This document shows, in pieces, positions 54,958 through 64,000 of a DNA stretch of 64,000 bases (position 1 is the stretch's first letter; every line of letters starts with the position of its first letter). Location: the NCBI GenBank assembly GCA_932521025.1, contig OW051469.1:9126398-9190397 (forward strand). Reading direction: 5' to 3'. Made by a program: the position numbers and the translations under genes. The notes below the pieces were generated by a model. The model did no database searches. It was not told the DNA's origin and was given only the letters and a program-made list of their open reading frames with translations. The DNA comes from Oscheius onirici (Eukaryota > Nematoda > Chromadorea > Rhabditida > Rhabditidae).

Positions 54958-57900
54958 ATGTCAAGTGGTGTTTCCCGGGGTGGAGGGAAGAATACACGTC
55001 AAGGTGAGAGTTTTTTTCGGGGCTGATTTTGATTGACTGTATTTGGAGGCGATTTTATTGATGGAAAGTACAGGAAAAAGACTGAGGAGAGAGACAGAGA
55101 ATGCCAACTGAACCAATAGGGACAGAGAGGGACAGTGACTGGAACAGAGAATGATGTGAGAGATAGGGACAGAAACAGTGACGGAACATGGATAGATAGA
55201 CAGTTACAGTAAGATTTAGAGGCATTTGGACTGTGAGAATGACTGAACAGAGACAGTAAGAGCGACAGAGACATGAACTGGGACAGTGACAGTAAGAGAG
55301 ACAGAGAGTATATCGATTGAACCATTAGGGAGAAAGACAGTAACAGTAGAAGTGACTGGTACAGTAACTGAAGTGAGACAGAGAGGTAAGGACAGGAACA
55401 GTGACTGGGAAAGGGACAGTATGAGAGACAAAGTCAGGAAATGACAGTGACAGGGACACAGTAATAATAAAAGCGACAGTGACAGTGTAAGATAAAAGAT
55501 CAGATCAGTTCTTTTCATACTATCAGTACTCATCCAGTCCCCTTTCCAGAACATGTAAACATGGCGTCGTCTGACGGAAACATGCAGAATATTCCCCGCA
55601 TGGGAGGGAAGACTCAGCCTACTGGTGAGAAAAGCGAAAGAGTTATCGATTTTACCATGTCATTGTTTAGAACACATGAACATGTCAAACGAACAGCAGC
55701 AGATGATGACGAACGGACCGCGAGGAGGAGGTCCCAAGCCCTACTTCCCGAACGAATACCAGCAGATGCCTTCAAATGAGGGAATGATGCAAAACTATAA
55801 TAGAGGAGTTAAAAATTTCACAGGTTGGTTGATAGAATATCTCTGATAAAAGAAACTCTTCAGATATGCCTCCGAATGACAGGATGATGAATCCTGGACC
55901 TCCCCAAATACAACAGCCTCAGTTCACAGCACAGGCCAACGTGCCGCCGCATGTGACATTGAACAATCCCAGTGTCTTCCTCAAGGCGGGAAGTCTAACG
56001 AATGAGGGACAGGGCTACTACACAATGCGTGAGTCTTAACACATTTTTTATCCTCTAGTGTATTCCAAAAAAAATTGTGCATAATTCAGGCGCCACGAAT
56101 TTACGCGGGAATTTTAACACTAAAAAATATATCACTTTTTTTATATATATTTTCGTTCTGTTCCTGACAATATTTGTGTTCCAAATGTAGTAGTGTGCAT
56201 TTCACTTTTCGTAAACCCAAAAACAGCAAAAACTGAACGAAACAGATAGACGGGCAACTAAAAATTCCAAGTTTATTTTTCTGCGTTCAAATTCGTGGCG
56301 GGCCGGTTTGAATTATGTTTACCATTTTTTTGGAATACACAATAACAGGTTGCTCTCAACGTTTCGCAGTCATTGAGTCTGACTCAAAATATTCATAATT
56401 TCTGTCCAAAGATTTTCTGTATCCTTCCATCTCAATGTTCGCCTGTTTTTTGATAGCTTGCTCCCTTTTGTCTTCTTGATAGCGGTACAGTCAGACTGTA
56501 CGGACTGTAAGAAAAACTCCTCTACTTTTCAACAGTTCATTTCCTGGTATCTCCCGTCTGATCCCGTTCTGTTCCAATGATTCCCATTCAATCGGAACGC
56601 TGCGCAAATGCTCTCCTTTTTTTTCTCGACCGTGATCTTTTGAGCCTACCGTCTCTCACCCGTAAAACTCAAGCTTCTTCCAAAAAAAAATTTCTCTTCG
56701 AAGAAGATTTAGATTTCTCCCTTAATTTCTTAAGTTTTGATATCAGCTTATCAATCGGTCAGACCTAAACCGGAAACTGTTTGAAAACCATGCTAGTCAC
56801 TCCTTGGACAGTCACATGTTGTAAGCAGTTTTTTTTCAATACTCACTTTTCAATAGTCGAAGCTTTGACGCCCCTCTATCGAAACAGTTGAGAAAGAGAT
56901 GGTATCAGTGCAGTGACGAGAACTAGATAAACTAGAAGATGATACCCAAAAGAGAACGAAACCGTGTTTTGAAATATATGTATTTCTCTGTCTCTCTAGA
57001 AGACGGCTATTTTCCAATTATATTAAAAAAATCCGTGGTGAGAGAGACACAGACATATCGATTTCGTCTGAGCGAAAAGCAGTTTGCAAGTTAACGCTTT
57101 TTTTTGTCCACGTTTGTCTCCTTTTTTCTATCACTATGGTAGTTTCTCTTTCTAGTTGTCTCTCTGGTTCTCAGACTGTCTGTCTCTCAGTTGCTCAGTC
57201 TAACAGACTATTAGTCTCTCAGACTCTCAGCAACCCAGACTCTGAGTCTCTCAGTCTCTGACTCTTTGTCTCACTGTCTCTCAATCACCCTGACTCTCTA
57301 TTTCTCAGACTCTCTCAGTTTGTGTCTCTGTCTCTCAGTAGCTCAGTCTTTCAGTTCCTCTGTATCTCTGTCTCTCTCTCAGGTTCTCAGACTCTCGTGC
57401 TATCATACTGTTTGTCTCTCTATATCTCAGTGACTCAGACATTCAGTCTCTCAGACTCTCAATCTCTGACCTTCTAACTCTCTCAGTCACTCAGTTCCTC
57501 AGACTCTCTGTCTCTCAGTAGCTAACTTGCTCAGACTCTCAGTAACTCAGACTCTGAGTCACTGTTTCTCTATCACCCTGACTCTCCCAGGCTCGTTGAC
57601 TACAGTATCGAATGACTCTAGGCTCTCCTCCCCTCTCAACCAAAAATATACAATGACTCATTTTTCAGAAATGGGAAATCCCAACGGTATGCCAGCGCAA
57701 CCCCCTTACCAGTATCAACAGATACCATAGTAAGTCCACTGGATCTGATTTTTCCTAACCAAAACTTTCAGTCAGCAACAGTACGCCGCTCCAGGCGCGT
57801 ACTACCCACAGAATCAAGGCTATGCTCCTAATCAGTACCAGCCTCATCCACCCTATATGAACCCCAATCAGATGCCTCCCCAGCAGCCGGAGGTTAGGAT

Positions 57901-58682
57901 TTTTCTAGATTTTGGTTCAAAAAAGGTTTTCAGATGGCACCAATGTCACAAGGAACCCAACCAGCTCCTCCCTTGAAAAGGGAACGGAAGCCTCTGCTCA
58001 TTCTCGATCCGGAGTCGAAAAAGGAGGTCGAGTTGGTTCCGACTACCAAGCCTGCCTCAACAACAGTGACTCCGAACACGACGGTCGATAATGCTGTTGT
58101 TCCGAGCAACAAAAAAGAAGTTTCTTCAGAAGCTGTCGAGGAGAAGAAAAATACATTTTTAAAGGATTTCGCCAGACAAGTTGGAGAGACTATACCAACG
58201 GAAAAGGGTACTGTAGCACCAGGTTGGTTCAGTAGATCTCACCGTCTGATCCTCTTTTTTCAGTCGCCCAATCCGAACCAAAAGAGTCTAAAGAAGAGCC
58301 AGAAGCACAGACAGAACAACCAGAGTCAATACCGACGGAACAACCGGAGACTGTGCTCGAACCGGCCCCCGAAGAACCCAAAAAACAGCCGAGCGAGGAG
58401 CCTGTTCCCATCCCGGCTGTAGTCTTAAAGCCAGTCGAGGAAGTCACCTCCAAGCTGGAGAATCTGACGTTCGATGAGCCGACAGAGGTCGCCAGTTCCG
58501 AGCATCCAGCTGACCCGACGCAGACAGAGGAGACGAATGAGTCTCTTCTGGGAGCGCCTGATGGTTTTGGAGCTGCCAGTTCGAATTATGTGGAGGATGT
58601 TCCTGAAGGGGATGAGGAAGAGGAGGAGGATGTGGTTTCTCCTGAACCTAATCTTGAGGAGGAGCAGAGGCTTCGGGAAGAG

Positions 58683-58724
<42 letters not shown>

Positions 58725-61700
58725 AACTGAGCCAACTGGAACAGTACTCAATTTAGTACAACTCTCTCTTTAGGAAGAAGCCGAACGTCTCCGTCAACGA
58801 GAAATCGAGCTCGATGCTCTCCAAGCCGAACTCCAACAGAACAAAGAAGAATGTGATGAAGACATCTGCTTCTACAATCGTGCCTTCATGTACTGCATTC
58901 GGGACATTGAGAAGGAGTTCAAGCGGACTGAACCTCCAGTCCCACTGGAGATTTTAAAGAACACTCACGGAATAGATATTCATTCGATGCCGAAGAATGC
59001 CGAGGGCAAGAAGAGGACAGACTTCAATCCTCCATGGCACAACAAGGGCGGCTCGATGCAGGGTAACAGACAAAAGGTACTGTTTTTTTTTCTGATTTCA
59101 TTTTGGAAAACAAATTTATGGGATATATTGAGTAGTTAGTCAAGACAGTTCATACATCTTGGAATAGAGAGATTTACAATCCGAGTCCCGTAGTCTCAAA
59201 TATACCGTTCGGCAGCTGGATAGGATACCAAAACTACGCAAATTTAAATGAAATTTGACTGCGTATCTTAGCTGAGTATCCAACGTTTGATATATTGGTC
59301 TCCAACATTCTTTAAGCAGTTAGCATTTCCGAGCTTCATTTTACAATTTCCTCGTAGTTCGGCTCAACTTGTGCGCTCTGAGAAACTACTTATCGTTAGA
59401 ACCAAAATGGCGCTAAAACTGAAATATTGACCTTTGGCAGAGTTTTCACATTGAGCCACTGCCTACGCATGTTTGGGTCTTGCAACGATCAAATTTCAAA
59501 ACCAAATTTCAAAAGTCTAGTGCCAGCTATGACTCCTTTTGGGAATACTTCTCTAGAACGCGATAAAACACGTTCCATCCTCCAACTTTCAGCCCTACGC
59601 CGGCGGCCGTCACAGTCAAGATCACAGATCCGGAGGTCGCGGTGGCGGCGGCGGAAAACAGCCCTACAAGTCCCGCAATTCGATCGACAGAGCCCCGAGG
59701 GCACAGCTTCAGCACCGTGCTGATAATGCCTGGAAGGCTGAGAAGATTGTCGACTTGGACAAGGACGATGCCAAGATTAAGAAGCTTTTGAAGGATGTCC
59801 GTTCCCTTCTGAACAAGATCACTCCGACGACGAAAGAAGATCTCATCAAGGAGTTTTTGACGCTCCACGTGGCTGGTCCTCCTCCAAATTTTGCTGCTCC
59901 TGAAGGCCAGTTGACCCAAGTCATCAATATCATCTTCGACAAGGCCGTCGAAGAGCCCCGATTCTGTGCAATCTACTCAGAAATCTGTAAGAGACAGGTA
60001 TGCTTTTTTGTTCAGACTGATTTCGGGTTTGTGTTCAGGTTGAGACGGAACTCAAGGTCAACAACAAACAGTCGCCATTCCGAAATGCCATCTTAAGCAG
60101 ATCGCAGGACACTTTCGTTAGTAAGACGATGGACGCTGATGTGAGTTTTTCGCTTCGGGATCAGTTTTCTCGTCTTTCTTTATACTAAAATAATGCAGCT
60201 TTGGATTACGGTAGCCGAAAAAGAGTACCGATCGTGCCATATATGATTTGTTCAAAAAAAAAAAGAGACTTCGACCATAACCCATTTAATTCGCTGCGAG
60301 ACCGGAATAACAACAGAAAACTTAGCTGAGTATCCTATGTTTCCATGTTATAAGGGTCTTAATGGGTTACGGTCGAGCTCTCTTTTTTTTGAACAAAGTA
60401 TATTTTTAGGCGATAGATGTATAGGTACGCAATTAGTACACGTCTTTTTCGGTCCCGAGACGATTTTTATTATTTTTTCGATGTTCTGCAAAGAAAAACT
60501 TGATCTCCTCTACATATTTGGTGAACATCAGAAAGTTGGAAAATGTCTTTTTTCGTTCCGAAACATACGATTTGCCGGATTGATGGCCAAGACTAGGCAT
60601 GGGAGCGGGCCCTGGTGGGCCGGCCCAGGCCCGGGCCCTGAAATCTCGGATCGGCCCGGCCCGTTCCCATGCCTACCCAAGACAATGTTTCCTGATTACG
60701 GTTGCGTACTTATTTTCTTGTTGACGCCTAGAGCAAAACGCTGGGAAATATTGTTATTCAGAAAGCTAATTTTCAGAGAGCAGCCATTGACCAGGAAACT
60801 GACGAGACCAAGAAGAGGGAGATGCTTGCCAAATGGGAAGAAGATTTTAACAAGTTCAGGCGGCGGAAGTTTGGTAACATCAAGTGAGTCTTTCATAGTC
60901 TGTAGTGGCTACAAAATTGAGTTTTTTTTGGTGGGACTTTCCCATGCTCTTTTATGAGTTTCTGCAAATAAGTCACTGAGAGATTGAAAGTATGCGAGTC
61001 TGAGAGACAGAAAGACAGAGGGACAGAGAGACAGAGATACAATAACTATACCCTCTTCTTCCAGCTTCATTGGTCAACTGTATGAACAACAACTCATGTC
61101 CACCAAAATCATCCAATGGTGTCTCTATGACCTGCTCCGTCACTCCCATCCCGATGCCAACAACAGGCTTCCCGAGCCGCCATATGATGAAGAGTCCATC
61201 CAATGCGCCACCCAGTTGATGGAGGCTGTCGGACGTTCTCTCGAGAATTGCCGCGACTTCCAAGGTGTCGGACAATACATCGAGCAGATCTTTAGCCATT
61301 TCATGAGCATAGCTCCGAACTGTACTCCGAAGATCAAGTTCAAGATTTATGGAGTCAAGGAGCTGAGAGATAATCAATGGAGACCGAGGAAGGTTGCCGA
61401 ACAGGGACCGAAGAAGATCACGGAGATTCATCAAGATATCCAGCAGGAACAACAACAGCAGCAACAGGAAAGAGATGCTGTGAGTTTTTTTTTCCTACAA
61501 ACTTTATAGCCCCTTTCTTACAGTACGAGAGGAGACAGGGCGGCGGAGTTCGACAGCAGAGCAACTCACTGAGAAGGCCGCCTCCTTCCAGGAACTCTCT
61601 AGATTCGAGGTTCAGTAACCCGCAGAACAAGAGAGCGGCGGCTGGAACGGCCAGCAAACTGGCACCGACGAATGCAGCTCCGAGACAGATGTCCATGTCA

Positions 61701-63853
61701 ATTGTGAGTTTGGGACAGGGGGCAGTACAGAGAATATGACAGTAGGACTGATTGAACAATGATAGAGATCTAGATTTTGTAGTATGGCAGACTGTAGAGA
61801 GACTGTGCAGTTCCCAGACCAATGACCATTTCTATTATTAGTTGGGGACAGAGGACAGGGACACTGGACAGTACAGAAAGAAAACAGTAGGATTCGGTGA
61901 AGAAAGATCTGGATTTTGTACTGTAGAGAGACTGTGGGCAATCAGTAGAATCAGTCTGTTCTGTTTTATTAAGCAAAGTTTCCACCTCAGAAAATGGTAA
62001 AAATTTGACTAGGGTTTAGAAACGTCCTTATCAGGGATAGTTTCCTTTTGTTGCAAGGTCTGACAATCTGTTCCTTGGTTCTTTCCGTTTCAGCAACATT
62101 ATTCCCGTTTGAAAGTTGCCAAAGATCTACACAGACGCGAGCAATTCTCCCCTAACTACCTTATCACAAAACTAACTAATTAATTTTGATTTTTTTGTAG
62201 AAACTTTACCAAAAAACCAAATCAAAACAACAACCACAAATTACTATAGCTTTTCAATTGTCAAGAGAACTACCACGCGACAGACATTCGCTAAAGATGA
62301 AATGACCCGCTCTGAACTCAAAGTAGAAACTTTCGTAACAGGACCCTAAACTACAGTAATCAGAGTTTCTGAGCCCCGTCACGAATTCTCTGATAATCAG
62401 TTTTTGACTGATCTCTTGATCGTAATGGTACTTTGAAAGTCAGAACTATCTCCAGGAGGGCAGTCTCTAGTTTAGAGAGTTTGATGAACAGTAGGGGACA
62501 GTCCCATTGAGGAGAGTTCAGTAGAATACAGGGAACAGAGAGTCAGAGTATATCCTGACATCTAAAATTCAGACCGCCGGTGGTTCCGCTACTCTGAAGA
62601 AGAACTGGAAGACGGGAGCAGCTGGTGGCGGAGTAGCTAACAGTGCCAGTGAGGCGCCAGGCTCCAGGACCATCATTCAGAGACAGAGCGGAAGCCGGGA
62701 AGGCAGTGAGAGCCGAAAGAACAGCCAGATGGGTGATCGGGACGCTGCTCTGGCAGCTGCCCGTGATATTGGCGGCTCCAAGATGATCAATAAGAGCAGT
62801 TCACAACTCTCAGTTGTGGACCAAGATGAGATTGACAGAATCGCGGAGGAGAAGGCTGAGAGGGAGGAGAAACTGAAGAAGATTGCCAACAGTATCCGCA
62901 GCAATTTGGAGGAGCTACAGGCTGGCGATGCCACAGAGAAGGAGGTATTCGAATTTTCAAAAAATACCGTAACCGAAATTTTTTTAGGTCGTTGATGATC
63001 TCTTCGGATACGTGGACAACAGCAAGTACGGTAGTCCTGATCTTCCGGACATTTTCCAGAGATTTACGGAATCCTATGTTCAGAAGGTTTGTCTCTGTCT
63101 CTCTGTCCCCCTCCTTGAACTCTCATTTTCCAGATGACTCCCCAGCTCCGACCAATCGCCACCAAAATCATCTACAACTGTCTGGCACAGCCGGAGAAGA
63201 AGGGTGATATCATCAAGGGAATCGAGAACTACTGTCAGTGGGCCATCAGTACGGAAGTCTACGAAGACTGTCCGAAGCTCTGGGACCTACTGGCAGAGTT
63301 GATAGTCAACCTCTTGTTGACTACTCCTGAGACGAATCCGGACGAGGATGCTCCCAAGACTGAGGCCAAGGGAGCCTCGTTGAACGACTTTTCTCCGGTT
63401 TTCCTGGCAGCCAGTGAAGACGACAGGCCGAATAAGATCTACTCTCTTTTGATTCAAACGTTGAGGATTATGGTGAGTTTTTCACCTAAAAAGACGTAGA
63501 GAACATAAAATTGAATCACTGACGTCCCGCGTAAAATATGTACGCAGATGCGTACGTGACCAATAACCGTATCCTGTAAAGACTTGGAACTGCTTTTCTG
63601 ACCGGTTTTCAAGCATTTTCGAGCTTTCCGATTTTCGAACCGTCTTGGCCAATTAACACGCATAAAAAATCATTTTTTTCAGGCCGAACAACTTGCCAAG
63701 AAGGGCTCTGAGAATCTCATGGGTCTCGCGATGGATTTCGAGGATTTGAGCTGCCGCAAGGAGCTAAAAGAAGACAAATTGACGGCTGCCCTAAAAGCTT
63801 GCAACGTCGACGTGCCGGACTTTAAGAATCTCTACGAAATTATCAACCACTAG
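54958..63853 (+). CDS. eIF4G paralogue B (translation initiation scaffold), two alternative first exons
   Basis: Exons 54958-55003 (1a) or 55561-55624 (1b), then 55671-55823, 55864-56028, 57669-57729, 57772-57892, 57934-58222, 58264-58682, 58774-59076, 59593-59997, 60039-60140, 60777-60883, 61065-61479, 61524-61703, 62573-62944, 62988-63086, 63134-63472 and 63683-63853; all phases join. Length is 1248 or 1254 residues. Order: Q/P/N-rich N-terminus; one LLILDPESKKEVEL motif; acidic linker; eIF4E site FYNRAFMYCI; MIF4G (LLNKITPTTKEDL, FDKAVEEPRF, FIGQLYEQQLMSTK, ELRDNQWRPRKV); MA3-like end (FGYVDNSKYGSP to EIINH). Differs from paralogue A by an extra intron after EICKRQ and loss of the KIK/FKI intron. 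Large introns carry GAGACA repeats. Confidence 0.93.
55080..55480 (+). repeat. GACAGAGA-type repeat block in eIF4G-B first intron
   Basis: Degenerate GGGACAGTGACAGTAAGAGA units between the alternative first exons. Confidence 0.7.
55548..55560 (+). promoter_or_regulatory. acceptor plus AUG-UAA start-stop element before eIF4G-B exon 1b
   Basis: CTTTCCAG (AG at 55548-55549) is followed by AACATGTAAAC and then the exon-1b ATG at 55561. The first ATG (55553) is followed at once by TAA. Confidence 0.7.
57120..57595 (+). repeat. CTCTCAGACTCTCAGTCTCT-type repeat block in eIF4G-B intron
   Basis: Pyrimidine-strand version of the GAGAGTCTGAGA repeats seen elsewhere, filling the 3' part of the 1.64-kb intron 56029-57668. 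Confidence 0.75.
58683..58721 (+). repeat. (GA)n microsatellite abutting an eIF4G-B 5' splice site
   Basis: The exon ends GAAGAG and the donor GTAAGA runs straight into about 15 GA units. Confidence 0.85.
60247..60397. repeat. inverted repeat in eIF4G-B intron
   Basis: Arms about 60247-60289 and 60359-60397 (TTTGTTCAAAAAAAA ... CGACCATAACCCATT and its near complement) around a 70-nt loop. Confidence 0.65.
60597..60676. repeat. GC-rich palindromic element in eIF4G-B intron
   Basis: Ends are inverted copies (GGCATGGGAGCGGGCC / GGCCCGTTCCCATGCC, one mismatch) around nested GGCCCGGGCC-like units. Strong base-composition contrast with the AT-rich intron. Confidence 0.7.
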
Positions 63854-64000
63854 GCCCTAGTTACTATCATCTTGTTTCTTGCTCAACCCCATCCTAACTA
63901 TCGAAAATATCACAAAAATTCTTCTTTTTTTGCTCTATATTCCTAATGGGTTTGGTACTGTTTTCCCGGTCGGGTGCTCTCTCTCTCCTTTCTGTCCATT

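Overview
The window reads as nuclear DNA of a nematode-like animal. Genes are split by many very short introns (about 38-50 nt) with TTTTCAG or TTTTTAG 3' splice sites. Most start codons lie 0-50 nt after a TTTCAG-type acceptor that has no obvious cis donor, the pattern expected of spliced-leader trans-splicing. Poly-G tracts, a Tc1/mariner remnant, foldback elements and a decayed LINE fit the same picture. The species cannot be named from the sequence.

Layout, left to right. A HEATR1/UTP10 homologue (minus, 3' end off the left edge) is divergent from a FUS/FET-family RNA-binding protein (plus, 6082-10032). Next is the first eIF4G gene (eIF4G-A, minus, 10699-15176), then a repeat-rich gap with two large foldback elements. 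A small single-pass membrane protein (plus, 17118-17525) and SRP72 (minus) follow. TFIIS (minus) carries in one intron a tRNA-Pro(TGG) and an internally deleted mariner element. A degenerate SF1 helicase-like gene (minus, 27085-30316) comes next, then an EXD3/MUT-7-type exonuclease (minus, 32665-37737) and a Disabled-type PTB adaptor (minus, 38735-41729). About 5.5 kb without recognisable genes, rich in GAGACA repeats, leads to a small SMIM15-like membrane protein (minus). A RING-CH (MARCH) ubiquitin ligase (minus) has a last intron of 4.7 kb that holds pieces of a third eIF4G copy and a dead LINE. The second full eIF4G gene (eIF4G-B, plus, 54958-63853) closes the window.

Most of the content is housekeeping RNA and protein biology: ribosome biogenesis (HEATR1), transcription elongation (TFIIS), translation initiation (two eIF4G), ER targeting (SRP72) and RNA binding (FUS). 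Points that stand out: (1) two full eIF4G genes plus a broken third copy within about 53 kb; (2) a helicase-like protein that keeps the SF1 RecA1 layout but has lost key Walker A and Walker B residues and the second RecA domain, lying next to a catalytically complete MUT-7-type nuclease; (3) a RING-CH gene with a GT-AA intron and a nested gene graveyard; (4) an AUG-UAA start-stop element just before one eIF4G-B start codon.

All gene models are hand-spliced from splice-site rules, reading frame and homology recalled from memory. No search or transcript evidence was available.
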